Shown piece after piece: positions 25,329 to 34,403 of a stretch of DNA of 62,137 nucleotides (the stretch's first letter is position 1; every line of letters starts with the position of its first letter). This DNA comes from Bacteroidota bacterium (lineage in GTDB: Bacteria; Bacteroidota; Bacteroidia; Cytophagales; Cyclobacteriaceae), in contig JABDGP010000008.1 of NCBI GenBank assembly GCA_013285945.1, forward strand, positions 665 to 62,801, in the 5' to 3' direction. The notes below the pieces were generated by a model. It was not told the DNA's origin, ran no database searches, and saw only the letters and a program-made list of their open reading frames with translations. The translations under genes and the position numbers were made by a program.

Positions 25329-25676
25329 TCAAGCTATCTCCGGAGGATGGAAACAGTCCGCGAGGTAATTGGAAGAAAGATTGGCGGATGTTAACGTATT
25401 GTGGTCAGTAGTTAGCACTGCCACGGTAAATTGATAGGATGGAGGCGAAGACACACCAAGGCAGCAAGTACATTGCCCAAATGGATTGCATATTCCGTTA
25501 GGGCATTTGTTGTCGGGGGCTTGTTTTTGATCTTGTTTAGCGCTCTTCTTTTCACAGCAGGCATGGGCTGATTTCGTCTCGTTCTTCTTTACAAAGCACG
25601 ATGTAATAGGTGAAACTACAGGCTGTACTGTAAGGAAACCGATATAAGATGCCAGTATGAAGGCTACAATTCGCAT
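25329..25676 (-). CDS. Cys-rich exported protein of Bacteroidota type
   Basis: The 115-residue protein starts with a signal peptide or anchor (MRIVAFILASYIGFLTVQPV) and has nine cysteines: C27, C40, C41, C58, C63, C69, C71, C72 and C108. A Lys-rich centre (CEKKSAKQDQKQAP) leads to CPNGICNPFGQCTCC, a dense thiol cluster. Proteins like this occur beside heavy-metal or copper handling genes in the phylum, as far as I recall. Here the neighbours are an outer-membrane-like protein upstream and a 49-residue CC-rich peptide downstream. A role in metal binding or thiol redox in the periplasm is inference. Confidence 0.7.
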   Translation of the reverse strand: MRIVAFILASYIGFLTVQPVVSPITSCFVKKNETKSAHACCEKKSAKQDQKQAPDNKCPNGICNPFGQCTCCLGVSSPPSYQFTVAVLTTDHNTLTSANLSSNYLADCFHPPEIA

Positions 25677-25722
25677 TACATTTCAAAGATACGAAATCTT
25701 CGAGTGCAGAGTTGTCCGCTTA

Positions 25723-26472
25723 TCAATGAATATACCCAGCGAGAGTAAAGAAAACCCCGTTTCTTTGAGGATACTCACCTTTGTTTGTAGAGCAAGGCAT
25801 TGTTAACCCAGAAACCCCGGCGCTCAGGAGAAAATGTTCGGACATTTTTATACGACTGTAGTAAACATTTATCCCGGTTGAAAAGTACTCTGAGTTATCA
25901 TGATCTATGAGTTTGTTGTTGTGCCAGAACAATGCGGTGACGTCCCAGTGACCATTTGTATATAAAAACCGAACCCGGTTGAACCAGTCCCGCTCCGCCT
26001 GATCAACCACAAGGTTTCCAAAGATCATAGTCTGGTCTACGGTCAGATTGTTTGAAACCCGGTAGCTGGTGATAATTATCGAAGCAATGTCAGAGCCCTT
26101 GTCGGCAAAAGAAAAGGACTGTTCTAATATTGTTCCAATCTGCGGAGAAATTGTCAGCCGGTCGGTGATCTTAAAATTCTTACGAAACATGGCCAGCGTA
26201 AAATTGTTGCTGGTCGTGTGGTCGTATAAATCAAAGGCTTTAAAAAGTACAAAGCCCCATTGCTTCCGGTCGTAGGTATAAAAGAAGTCTAATGCTGGAT
26301 TAGGGCTAATAATCCTGCCTGTAAATGAAAAATACCCCATCGTATGAAGGCGAGTGGTAAGTGTGCTTTTGGAATGACGTTCTTTTTTCTTGGTGCGAAT
26401 AGTATCCTCCAAAACCTCAGCAGATGTTGTGACGAAAGCGAATATGAATACGGGGAGTAAAATTTTTTTCAT
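25723..26472 (-). CDS. Probable outer-membrane or secreted beta-rich protein
   Basis: The 249-residue protein has a signal peptide (MKKILLPVFIFAFVTTSAEV). The rest alternates polar and hydrophobic residues in a barrel-like way (RLHTMGYFSFTGRI, WGFVLFKAFDLYDH, RVRFLYTNGHWDVTALFWHN). It ends GVFFTLAGYIH, with aromatic residues near the C-terminus as in outer-membrane proteins. No named family is recognised. It is first in a leftward three-gene cluster with two Cys-rich exported proteins (46- and 56-nt gaps), so it may work with them. It is divergent from the MocR-type regulator. Confidence 0.6.
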   Translation of the reverse strand: MKKILLPVFIFAFVTTSAEVLEDTIRTKKKERHSKSTLTTRLHTMGYFSFTGRIISPNPALDFFYTYDRKQWGFVLFKAFDLYDHTTSNNFTLAMFRKNFKITDRLTISPQIGTILEQSFSFADKGSDIASIIITSYRVSNNLTVDQTMIFGNLVVDQAERDWFNRVRFLYTNGHWDVTALFWHNNKLIDHDNSEYFSTGINVYYSRIKMSEHFLLSAGVSGLTMPCSTNKGEYPQRNGVFFTLAGYIH

Positions 26473-26602
26473 TCTTGTTCTTTTCCTAAAGGATTATATT
26501 TCTTCGGGTCTGCTCAACCTGTTTCTTGCTTAACCGTTGCAAAGTTCACAAACGGAGTTAAAAAATAACAGTTTCAATTTTTTTAAATTCGACCAGATCA
26601 GT

Positions 26603-26610
26603 TAATTTTG
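26603..26610 (+). promoter_or_regulatory. Candidate -7 box (TAATTTTG) before the MocR-type gene
   Basis: TAATTTTG fits TAnnTTTG and lies 21 nt before the chosen ATG at 26632. The -33 region has only a TTTC. The 159-bp divergent gap to 26472 probably holds promoters for both genes. Confidence 0.35.
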
Positions 26611-26631
26611 TTTCAATCATATCAGAATCGT

Positions 26632-28116
26632 ATGCAAAAGATATCACTCGACAAATTTCCCTCGGGGCTTACCAAGAAAAAAACTAAGAAGTTTGTTGGC
26701 AGAGACCACAAATACACGACCGTGGCTGACCGAATAGGACGACTTATTGAAAATGGGGCAATGAAGGTTGGTGACAAATTGCTTTCTGTAAGGACATTGA
26801 GTAAGGAACAGGATATAAGTCTTAGCACGGCTTTTCAGGCATATTACCATTTGGAAGCCAAGGGATTGATTGAAGCACGGCCACAGTCGGGCTATTATGT
26901 AAAGTTTTCTCCACACCACGGGCTTTCATTGCCCAAAAGTTGTGAGCCGTGTGACGAAGTGGTGCCGGTAACTCTGGATGACATGATCTCGAGTGTGTAC
27001 AGTGACTTGCGTTCAGATAAGCTCGTCCAGTTTTCTATGGCAGCACCAGATCATTCGCTGCTGCCTTCGGCCAAGTTGAACAAATCGGTGATGCAAGCCA
27101 TTCGTTCATCAAAAGACAGCTGTCTTAACTATGAACATGTTCAGGGTAATCCAGAATTACGGAAACAGATTGCACGACTGTCATTCAACTGGGGTGGAGC
27201 ATTGAGCGAGGATGACGTTGTGGTTACAGCTGGTTGTATGGAAGCTCTCAATCTTTGCCTGATGGCCACCACAAAACCGGGAGATGCCGTCGCGATCGAA
27301 AGCCCGACGTATTTCGGAATTTTTAGGGCAATGGAAAACCTTGGGCTTAAAGTAGTGGAGGTTCCAACAAGTCCGGAAACAGGTGTAGATCTGGATTACC
27401 TCGAACAATCAATAGAGCGCTTCAATATTAAAGTTTGCCTGTTTGTTACCAACTTTAATAATCCAATAGGGTCTTGCATGCCGGATGAAAACAAGAAACG
27501 GTTAGTGGACATGCTGGCCAAAAAAGATATTCCCCTTATTGAAGATGATATTTATGGCGAGCTATTCTTTGGCAAGAAGCGGCCCACAACATGCAAAGCT
27601 TACGACAAACGGGGAATGGTGCTTCAGTGTGGATCATTTTCAAAATCACTTGCACCTGGTTACAGAATTGGCTGGGCTGCGCCTGGCAAATTCAAAGAAA
27701 AATTCATTCGTATGAAGAGAATGAACAGCGTCTCTACAAACACTCTCGCACAAACGGCCATCGCTCACTTCCTGCAGAACGGAAGGTATGAACTTCACTT
27801 GCGTCATTTGCGCAAAGCGTTGCACACACAGTGCTTGCGTTATGTACAGGCCATTACAGAATATCTCCCCGAAAATACCGGCATCAGCCGGCCGCAGGGA
27901 GGATTTGCACTGTGGATTGAAATGGATAAAAAGGTAGATGCCTACAAATTGCATAAGCGCGCACTTAAATATAATATTGGTATTGCTCCCGGGCATATTT
28001 TCTCTACGCAAGGGCAATTTCAGAACTACATACGGCTGACCTATGGTTTGCCATGGAGCGAAAGGGTGGAGGAAGGGATCAAGACGTTGGGTGAGTTGAT
28101 GAGAAAGGGTTATTGA
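26632..28116 (+). CDS. MocR/PdxR-type regulator (GntR wHTH + class I aminotransferase domain)
   Basis: From the ATG at 26632 the product has 494 residues. The N-terminal 90 residues form a GntR winged helix (VADRIGRLIENGAMKVGDKL, SLSTAFQAYYHLEAKGLI). The rest is an aminotransferase-like PLP domain with NYEHVQGNPELR, a DDIYGELFF strand, and the PLP Lys in CGSFSKSLAPGYRIGW (K338). MocR proteins sense PLP or amino acids and control transport, vitamin B6 or amino-acid genes. The target is unclear; the nearest candidate is the divergent envelope cluster. An in-frame TTG extension to 26608 is unlikely. Confidence 0.88.
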   Translation: MQKISLDKFPSGLTKKKTKKFVGRDHKYTTVADRIGRLIENGAMKVGDKLLSVRTLSKEQDISLSTAFQAYYHLEAKGLIEARPQSGYYVKFSPHHGLSLPKSCEPCDEVVPVTLDDMISSVYSDLRSDKLVQFSMAAPDHSLLPSAKLNKSVMQAIRSSKDSCLNYEHVQGNPELRKQIARLSFNWGGALSEDDVVVTAGCMEALNLCLMATTKPGDAVAIESPTYFGIFRAMENLGLKVVEVPTSPETGVDLDYLEQSIERFNIKVCLFVTNFNNPIGSCMPDENKKRLVDMLAKKDIPLIEDDIYGELFFGKKRPTTCKAYDKRGMVLQCGSFSKSLAPGYRIGWAAPGKFKEKFIRMKRMNSVSTNTLAQTAIAHFLQNGRYELHLRHLRKALHTQCLRYVQAITEYLPENTGISRPQGGFALWIEMDKKVDAYKLHKRALKYNIGIAPGHIFSTQGQFQNYIRLTYGLPWSERVEEGIKTLGELMRKGY

Positions 28117-28154
28117 TTAATAATTCAGGGTTGATACTATTTGTGATGGAAAAC

Positions 28155-28185
28155 TTTTTGCCCCCTTTCAAGGTTGTTATATTTG
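28155..28185 (+). promoter_or_regulatory. Promoter of the superoxide dismutase gene
   Basis: TTTTTG (28155-28160), a 17-nt spacer and TATATTTG (28178-28185) fit the Bacteroidota promoter consensus. The -7 box lies 28 nt before the ATG. Confidence 0.55.
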
Positions 28186-28213
28186 ACGAAGAATTAATTT
28201 AACCAATTACAAT

Positions 28214-28813
28214 ATGCCCTTTACACTTCCTGCGCTTCCGTATGCATTCAATGCACTGGAGCCACACATCGATGCGCGTACAATGGAGATTCACCATGGA
28301 AGGCATCACAATGCTTATGTTACTAATTTAAACGCAGCTGTTGCGGGTAAACCCGAAGAGAGCCTGAGTATCGAAGAGATTTGTAAGAATATTTCAAAGT
28401 ATCCTGCGGCTGTAAGAAACAACGGTGGCGGTCATTATAACCACAGCCTGTTCTGGACTATTATGGCGGCAAATGCAGGAGGAGTTCCTTCGGGCGCGCT
28501 AGCGGATGCGATCAATTCGGCTTTTGGAACTTTCGATGAGTTCAAAACTAAATTTGCTGCTGCGGGTACAGGCAGGTTCGGGTCGGGATGGGCTTGGCTC
28601 ATTAAAGATGCTTCTGGAAAATTGGCAATTACGTCAAGTCCAAATCAAGATAATCCTTTGATGGACGTTGCTGAAGTTAAAGGCACTCCACTTCTTGGTT
28701 TGGATGTATGGGAGCATGCTTACTATTTGAATTATCAAAACCGCAGGCCAGATTATATAACGGCCTTTTGGAGTGTTATTAATTGGAGTGAGGTAGCCAA
28801 GCGATTTAAGTAA
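28214..28813 (+). CDS. Superoxide dismutase (Mn/Fe family, Mn-type signature)
   Basis: The 199-residue enzyme converts superoxide to oxygen and hydrogen peroxide. Metal ligands are H27 (MEIHHGRHH), H77 (HYNHSLFW), D164 and H168 (LDVWEHAYY). The second-shell pattern, GGGH before the second ligand and Gln145 in PNQDNPLM, is that of the Mn class; Fe enzymes have the Gln nearer H77. Bacteroidota enzymes can be cambialistic, so metal use is not certain. No signal peptide is seen, so it is cytoplasmic. It has its own promoter and terminator, hence a monocistronic unit. Confidence 0.94.
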   Translation: MPFTLPALPYAFNALEPHIDARTMEIHHGRHHNAYVTNLNAAVAGKPEESLSIEEICKNISKYPAAVRNNGGGHYNHSLFWTIMAANAGGVPSGALADAINSAFGTFDEFKTKFAAAGTGRFGSGWAWLIKDASGKLAITSSPNQDNPLMDVAEVKGTPLLGLDVWEHAYYLNYQNRRPDYITAFWSVINWSEVAKRFK

Positions 28814-28837
28814 GATTTTATTCCTCTCTTTTTGGGT

Positions 28838-28882
28838 AAAACCATGACAAGAAGCAGACTGCCCTCGTCATGGTTTTTTTTA
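28838..28882 (+). terminator. Strong rho-independent terminator after the superoxide dismutase gene
   Basis: AACCATGAC (28840-28848) and GTCATGGTT (28867-28875) form a 9-bp stem followed by TTTTTTTATTT. It lies 26 nt after the stop codon and separates the gene from the convergent ABC permease. Confidence 0.9.
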
Positions 28883-28888
28883 TTTCGT

Positions 28889-31288
28889 TTATTCGTAGGC
28901 TAAAGCTTCGCGTGTTGTTATTTTGTTTGCTCTACGGGCAGGATAAAGTGTAGCTACGTAAGAACCAATAACAATCAGTAGTATCCATACGATAAGCGCA
29001 ACTACAGATATAGTTAGGGATAATGGTGTTCGAAAAGCCATATTGCCAATAAACCTGCCGAGAAAAGTAGAGAGAACAAGTGCGAAGGCGAAGGCAATGA
29101 AAAAACTTAACGCTCCGATGAGCAACCCTTCCCATACAACCAAGTTTCTTATTTTCCCTGGCGTTGCGCCTATGGCTCGCATCACTCCGATTTCTCGTGT
29201 GCGCTCGAGAATGTTCATGCTCATGGTCGACATCAGTCCAAGGGTACCAACAATAGCCATTAATATAGCCATCGCCATTAATGAATTTATAAGTACTTTC
29301 ATATGCGCTGCAATTGCATTTTGCAAAAGCCAGACGGGGATAGTCGCACTCACAGAAATCTTTTCTTTTTCCAGTAATTTTTCTATTTCGCGGTTCTTAC
29401 GTATAGCATTTTCTTTCGATCGATCAAAATAAGAAACCCGTAATACCTTCGCTTGCCCGGATGTATTCGTCAACCTTGAAAAAACTTCGAGTGATACGTA
29501 TGCTGTAGCAGGCGCCCCGACGTCTTCTGTAAATCCAGTGATTGTCCACACTGTTGGCTTCCCGTCAAGTGACAATGAGATACCGTCGCCAATTTTGAAT
29601 GAGCCTCTTGCATTTTGGTTAAGCACAACATCATTGGCTTTTGAATTGTTCAGCCATTTGCCTTCGGCCAGAGTAAGATTTAATTGACGAGTAGGTACTG
29701 GAAGGGCTTGCATCGTAAAACTTCCGTGGCCTTTGTCGGGATAGGTATTCGTAACTTCAACAGAATTGGATTTGCTTACCGAGGTAGATGCCTGGTTGCA
29801 TCCTTCAACGTTTTTAACCCCTTTGATGGATTTTATTTTTTCAATGATGGAATCGGCATGAATAGGATTGTTCAGTTTTATTTCCAGATCGTACAATCTC
29901 TGAACATAAATTCGTTTAAGGTTTTTATTCCAGGCCTCCGATACATTCATTGCGGTCATAAACATGGCACCGCCGGCGGCAAGTAACCCAAGTGTCATAG
30001 TAAGTCTCGACCGTTGCCGGAATACATTTCTTACTGACAGACGAAACGTCTCACTGAAAACACTTAGTTTTGAAAACTTCACTGCCCACGAATTTTCATC
30101 GAAGTGCTTTTGGCTGACACCATGATTGTCTAGTGCATTGCGAACAGAAATCTTACTGCCACGAATCACCGGAAAGGCAGCGGCAGCGAGTGGGATAATA
30201 ATTCCAGCGGCAATTTGTAGCAATGGAACCCAGTAGGGAATAGAGTTATTCCTTATTTCGATATTAAGAAGGACAGCAATTTGATTATAAAACAGAGATG
30301 CAGCCAGCCTGCTTAGTGGTATCGCGATCAGCAAGGCAACGACACAAAGTATAACTATCATGGTTATATAAAGAGTTGTAATTTGAGTAGAGCTTGCTCC
30401 AATCGTTTTCATTACACCAATCTGACGAACCTGCTTCACCATTAGTGTTGCCATGGAAGTTGCTACGAGTATCGAACCCAGAATTAAGATCAGAAAACTA
30501 AATACTATGAAAATAGACATCACTGCGCTCATTTGACTTTGATGAGGATGTTTGCCCGGGGGCGGAACCTGTATTTCATGAATGCTGTGGTTCGATTGCT
30601 TAAGCCATTCACCGACAGCCTGTGCTCTTTCGGTAATGTGTTGGCGAGACAATGGCTGTTCACTAACGAGAATCCGGAGCTGATCAAAACCTTGTGCTTC
30701 CCCAAGCTGATGCAGCGTTGCCAATGTGATATATCCAAAACCTGTCTGCTCCTGCCATGCCGGTGCTAAGCCTGGATCATGAACGGTTCCAGACAACTTT
30801 ACCTTTTGCGGATGACCATTCGGAGTTTTGATAACCAGTTCGTCACCTTCATTGGCTTGCATCACAACAAAGGCGGTGCGTTCTACAAGCATGGCGCCTG
30901 TGGCGGGCTCGTGCTCGCCTGAAACAAAAAAAGGTTTGTTAGTTTTTTTGTTTTTGAAATCGTCAACAACAAATAGCAACAATGGATACCATTTTTCACC
31001 GACTTTCATCCGGGCCACCAGCGTGGCATGGCGTTCGGCTTCTTTTATTCCGGGAAATTGTCTTACACTATCGACCAGGCTTTTTGTAAGCGATTCCTCC
31101 ATTTCAATTGTGGCCGACGCTGGCACGGTGCTCATGTAGTTGTCAGTCATTTCGCGCTTGATAACTCCATAGCCACCGAGAATAGATCCAATGCCGAACA
31201 CCCCGATGGCGATTGCAAGGATCAGCATGAAATTCTTTGAGTAATCGGATGTCAGGTCGCGGAATGCTTTATTGTATCTGGTTTGCAT
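28889..31288 (-). CDS. FtsX/MacB-family ABC transporter permease
   Basis: The 799-residue membrane protein has two FtsX-type permease units: an N-terminal helix (residues about 17-40), a large periplasmic domain, three helices near 255-380, another helix near 430, a second periplasmic domain, and three C-terminal helices from about 670 on. Both units carry the VRQIGVMKTIGAS / TREIGVMRAIGAT signature loops. This is the 8-helix or duplicated type used for lipoprotein, peptide or antibiotic transport by mechanotransmission. The matching ATPase gene lies 9 nt upstream. No membrane fusion protein or TolC gene is nearby, so its pathway is open. Confidence 0.9.
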   Translation of the reverse strand: MQTRYNKAFRDLTSDYSKNFMLILAIAIGVFGIGSILGGYGVIKREMTDNYMSTVPASATIEMEESLTKSLVDSVRQFPGIKEAERHATLVARMKVGEKWYPLLLFVVDDFKNKKTNKPFFVSGEHEPATGAMLVERTAFVVMQANEGDELVIKTPNGHPQKVKLSGTVHDPGLAPAWQEQTGFGYITLATLHQLGEAQGFDQLRILVSEQPLSRQHITERAQAVGEWLKQSNHSIHEIQVPPPGKHPHQSQMSAVMSIFIVFSFLILILGSILVATSMATLMVKQVRQIGVMKTIGASSTQITTLYITMIVILCVVALLIAIPLSRLAASLFYNQIAVLLNIEIRNNSIPYWVPLLQIAAGIIIPLAAAAFPVIRGSKISVRNALDNHGVSQKHFDENSWAVKFSKLSVFSETFRLSVRNVFRQRSRLTMTLGLLAAGGAMFMTAMNVSEAWNKNLKRIYVQRLYDLEIKLNNPIHADSIIEKIKSIKGVKNVEGCNQASTSVSKSNSVEVTNTYPDKGHGSFTMQALPVPTRQLNLTLAEGKWLNNSKANDVVLNQNARGSFKIGDGISLSLDGKPTVWTITGFTEDVGAPATAYVSLEVFSRLTNTSGQAKVLRVSYFDRSKENAIRKNREIEKLLEKEKISVSATIPVWLLQNAIAAHMKVLINSLMAMAILMAIVGTLGLMSTMSMNILERTREIGVMRAIGATPGKIRNLVVWEGLLIGALSFFIAFAFALVLSTFLGRFIGNMAFRTPLSLTISVVALIVWILLIVIGSYVATLYPARRANKITTREALAYE

Positions 31289-31297
31289 AATTTGGAT

Positions 31298-32002
31298 TTA
31301 AGCGTTCACAACTTCATTTACAACAACACCATCGGCGATCGAGATGGAGTCTTCAAAATAGCCGGAAAAGTCTTTTTCGTGAGTCACTATAATTACAGTT
31401 TTTCCTGCCTTGGTCAAAGCAGCAAACAATTCAAAAATTGAAGTGGCGGTTTGTGAATCAAGATTTCCGGTGGGTTCATCTGCAATAATAATAGGCGGAT
31501 CATTTGCTAAAGCCCGTGCTATAGCAGCACGTTGTTGTTGTCCGCCAGAAAGCGCAGAAGGGAGCTTGTCTGCCTGCTCCTTAATATTTACCAGATTCAA
31601 CAGAGACAGCGCGCGCTCCTTTCGATCTTTTTTTGGATAGCTGTTGCAGAAGTCCATTGGTAACATCACGTTCTCCAGAATGGTGAGAGTAGGAAGTAGT
31701 TGAAAGAATTGAAAGACTACACCAATATTCTTCCCACGCCATGTAGCCAAGGCGCTTTCAGGGAGTTTCTCCACATGTACTCCATTAATCAGGACACTAC
31801 CATGCGTTGGCTTGTCTATTCCGGCAATAACATTCAGCAAAGTAGATTTACCGCTCCCAGACTTTCCGGTGATGGCTACCAGCTTGCCTTTTTGAATATT
31901 GACGGTGACTTCCTTTAGTGCCTGGAATGTTCCGGACGCCAGTGGAAATGATTTTGTGACCTGACTCAGTTCTATTAGATTTTTATTTTGCTCGTGGCTC
32001 AT
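31298..32002 (-). CDS. ABC transporter ATP-binding protein (LolD/MacB type)
   Basis: From the ATG at 32002 the product has 234 residues (a TTG at 32023 would extend it). It has Walker A GKSGSGKST (46-54), the Q-loop in VFQFFQLLP, signature LSGGQQQR, Walker B IIIADEPTG and the switch His in VTHEKD. The sequence is closest in feel to the MacB/LolD subfamily that pairs with FtsX-like permeases, and its partner permease follows after 9 nt. It would power transport on the cytoplasmic face. The upstream VOC and AraC genes run the same way and may belong to the transcript. Confidence 0.92.
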   Translation of the reverse strand: MSHEQNKNLIELSQVTKSFPLASGTFQALKEVTVNIQKGKLVAITGKSGSGKSTLLNVIAGIDKPTHGSVLINGVHVEKLPESALATWRGKNIGVVFQFFQLLPTLTILENVMLPMDFCNSYPKKDRKERALSLLNLVNIKEQADKLPSALSGGQQQRAAIARALANDPPIIIADEPTGNLDSQTATSIFELFAALTKAGKTVIIVTHEKDFSGYFEDSISIADGVVVNEVVNA

Positions 32003-32076
32003 AATATTGTTTTTATGCAACAATACGGAGCCAGCGAAGTAACAGCGTCAATAGAAATCCAGGTGGACGCCTTATT

Positions 32077-32481
32077 TTAAATCTTTTTCTGTAGTAACCA
32101 TTGGTGACCGAACGGATCTGTAATTATTCCCTGCCTGTATCCGTATTCATAATCCTGAATTGGACTTGAGACAATCCCGCCTGCATTTGTAGCTTGTTGC
32201 ATGAGTTTGTCAGGGTTGGGCAAGAATAATCCGATTACCAGAGTAGTGGCCTTGACAGTTTCCGGACTCAATTGATTAGACCGGAAGGTTTCTTCATGCA
32301 AATGAAACATGGCTCCATTAATCTCCATTTCGGCCACATGAACACTGCCGTCATCATTGGTAAACCTTCGAAGTTCTTTTGCTCCAAATGCCTTTTCATA
32401 GAACTCCATACCAGCCTTTACATTTTTCAAGGCGAGGTGAGGAGCAAAGAAGGTAGAATTCGTGTTTTGCTGTGGTATCAT
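32077..32481 (-). CDS. VOC-superfamily (PhnB/glyoxalase-like) protein
   Basis: The 134-residue protein has the two beta-alpha-beta-beta-beta units of the vicinal-oxygen-chelate fold: FFAPHLALKNVKAGMEFYEK opens the first, and IVSSPIQDYEYGYRQGIITDPFGHQWLL ends the second. The DPFGHQW stretch is typical of the PhnB/YP_ subclass, whose members often lack strict metal ligands. Substrate unknown. It lies 21 nt after the AraC regulator gene and 74 nt before the ABC ATPase gene, so co-regulation is likely. Confidence 0.85.
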   Translation of the reverse strand: MIPQQNTNSTFFAPHLALKNVKAGMEFYEKAFGAKELRRFTNDDGSVHVAEMEINGAMFHLHEETFRSNQLSPETVKATTLVIGLFLPNPDKLMQQATNAGGIVSSPIQDYEYGYRQGIITDPFGHQWLLQKKI

Positions 32482-32502
32482 ACAAATCCGGTTAGTGAAA
32501 TA

Positions 32503-33624
32503 TTAACTCGTAAGATTTTTTTTGTATTCCGTTGGGGTTAGCCCTGTGAAGCGCTTGAAGATAAGATTGAAAGTAGATTTGGATTTGAATCCTGCCTCCA
32601 GAGCAATACCGAGCAAATTGTAATTGCCAGCCTTTGGATCGGTCATCAGTCTTTTTACTTCTTCGACCCGGTATTTATTTACAAAGTCATAAAAATTCTC
32701 TCCCAAACCCTGATTTATTAATTGTGATAACTGGCTTCGGCTTATGCCAAAGTCTCTGGCGAGATTACTTAGCGTCAACTCAGGGTCGAGATACGATTTT
32801 TTATCGACCATAAACACGACAAGCTTATCGATGAGTTGTTGATCAGGTCTAAGCTGAGCATTGGTGATCGAAGTATCTGTGGATGCAGTTGTTTCATTCG
32901 TGTAAAAGATTTCCTTTTGTAATATTCCTTTATAACCCAATGCAAAAACTGAAATTGAAAATACAATACCCGCAACCTTCCACAACCACATTATGTAGCC
33001 CAAATGAATTACGGCAACCAATCCGAATAGAAAAAAAAGATTGATGACCAGGAAGACGGCCATGAAGAATTTTACCCACGAAATGTTAATATTTTCAGTG
33101 TTGGAGACTTCCTCCCGCATTAGCTGCTGGTATGCTACCCATTTTCGTTGGATAAACCACTGGTAACATGAAAACTGAATCACAACAATCACCCAGAACA
33201 TGATGATTGGGAGTTTTGGATGTTGGCTAAGAAAGATGATAAATGAATTATCCCGCGAAATGGATGAGAAAGACAAAGAGCAAACAATGATGAATGTAAA
33301 TGGAACAAAATGCATTGCTGATTTTATTGAGAACGAAACTCGTTGTCCGGTAAGCTCTTCTATGTAAAAGGAGAGGAGTGGGGCGATAAGCAGGAAAGTG
33401 GGGTCTCCCACATTGAAGGCCTTGAACGAAAAATGGCTCATCACATTACCTGCATACCGGATGTGAAAGATGCTGAAGGTAAACGCAATCAAAAGAACTG
33501 AAAGAAAGACGTTGGCCCTGCTTTTCCTAGCCCCTTTATTGTTAATCAGGAGGACAACAAATATCCCAAGGATGATGCCTCCATTAATTAATAACTGAAA
33601 AAGTTGATCGAAGAGATTATGCAA
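32503..33624 (-). CDS. Membrane-bound AraC-family transcriptional regulator
   Basis: The 373-residue protein has about seven hydrophobic helices in residues 1-230 and an AraC-type double helix-turn-helix in the last 100 (LTLSNLARDFGISRSQLSQL, then LLGIALEAGFKSKSTFNLIF and a FKRFTGLTPTEYKK end). This architecture is common in Bacteroidota: a membrane sensor directly attached to a DNA-binding domain. The frame starts with TTG at 33624; no better ATG lies before the first helix. It heads a leftward set of VOC and ABC transporter genes, its likely targets. The signal is unknown. Confidence 0.85.
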   Translation of the reverse strand: MHNLFDQLFQLLINGGIILGIFVVLLINNKGARKSRANVFLSVLLIAFTFSIFHIRYAGNVMSHFSFKAFNVGDPTFLLIAPLLSFYIEELTGQRVSFSIKSAMHFVPFTFIIVCSLSFSSISRDNSFIIFLSQHPKLPIIMFWVIVVIQFSCYQWFIQRKWVAYQQLMREEVSNTENINISWVKFFMAVFLVINLFFLFGLVAVIHLGYIMWLWKVAGIVFSISVFALGYKGILQKEIFYTNETTASTDTSITNAQLRPDQQLIDKLVVFMVDKKSYLDPELTLSNLARDFGISRSQLSQLINQGLGENFYDFVNKYRVEEVKRLMTDPKAGNYNLLGIALEAGFKSKSTFNLIFKRFTGLTPTEYKKNLTS

Positions 33625-34004
33625 GACAGGTTTCCAATTTGTACGGGTAAATTTAGCTCAAAACCATTCACGGTTAGTGTAAAATGTGTCTATGTGGATA
33701 CTACTGGACAAGATCAGACGCTTTGCCTTTGTATTTACTGACTCAATTTTGAGGCGGAGACTAAATGGACGTGCTGAACCTTTCCCCTTCTTAGAAATTC
33801 AGGCATCGCTCACAGCATATTTTGCTACGGTACTTGACTAAATGCAACCCTCCGCGAACCAGTTACGTTTAACCGAGTAAGAAAATCAACAGCGCATCCG
33901 AAAATTCTACAGCTAATTAATTGCACACCTTGGCGCCTCGGATGTTTGCACTACTGGCAATTTAAATATTAGAACCATCAACGTTTGCTTAACCTCTCTA
34001 AACC
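33625..34004. other. 380-bp intergenic region with a small uncertain ORF
   Basis: The divergent gap between the AraC gene and the YgiB-like lipoprotein gene contains a 50-codon rightward frame at 33692-33841 (starting MWILLDKIRRFAFVF). It has no clear ribosome-binding site and no recognised family, so I do not call it a gene. The remainder shows no hairpin or clear promoter. Confidence 0.35.
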
Positions 34005-34391
34005 ATGAAAAAATCATCACTTGTTGTGCTGACCATTGTCGCTGCGCTTTCCATGAGCAGTTGTTCGATGCAGAATGTTCCTCAAAATATGGGCCCTCCC
34101 GATCCGGTGTATGCCGACGACATGAGCGACACCACTCGCTACCAGCCAATGGCTATGGCGCCTGTTCCACAATATGATTATTATTACCGTTCGTATTTTT
34201 TTGATGATATGTATCGGGTCTTTTTTCCAACAAGGTATTATCAGGTGATTACAAGACCTGGCTATGTACCACGCCACATGAGACGAGCGCGGAGCGATAT
34301 GGCTGTTAATCACGGTAGCCGCAGCATGCCGACTTCAAATCGTAGAGGCGGTTTCGGACGCACCGGTGCCACACACGCGGTGGTGAGCTAA
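34005..34391 (+). CDS. Short lipoprotein, YgiB-like by context and C-terminal motif
   Basis: The 128-residue protein has a lipoprotein signal (MKKSSLVVLTIVAALSMSSC, Cys20). The mature part is rich in Tyr, Arg, Met and Pro (PQYDYYYRSYFFDDMYRVFF) and ends with NRRGGFGRTGATHAVVS. E. coli YgiB, an uncharacterised lipoprotein, ends with a similar RGGFG-type motif and is also encoded just before the glutathionylspermidine-synthase-like YgiC. Here the next gene, 12 nt on, is the YgiC-like ligase. I infer that this is a short Bacteroidota counterpart of YgiB; overall similarity is otherwise low. Confidence 0.6.
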   Translation: MKKSSLVVLTIVAALSMSSCSMQNVPQNMGPPDPVYADDMSDTTRYQPMAMAPVPQYDYYYRSYFFDDMYRVFFPTRYYQVITRPGYVPRHMRRARSDMAVNHGSRSMPTSNRRGGFGRTGATHAVVS

Positions 34392-34403
34392 TTTTTGCGA
34401 TCA

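Noticed and set aside
34017-34313. Leftward frame opposite the YgiB-like lipoprotein gene
   Set aside because: Antisense shadow; the rightward frame has a clear lipoprotein signal and gene context.
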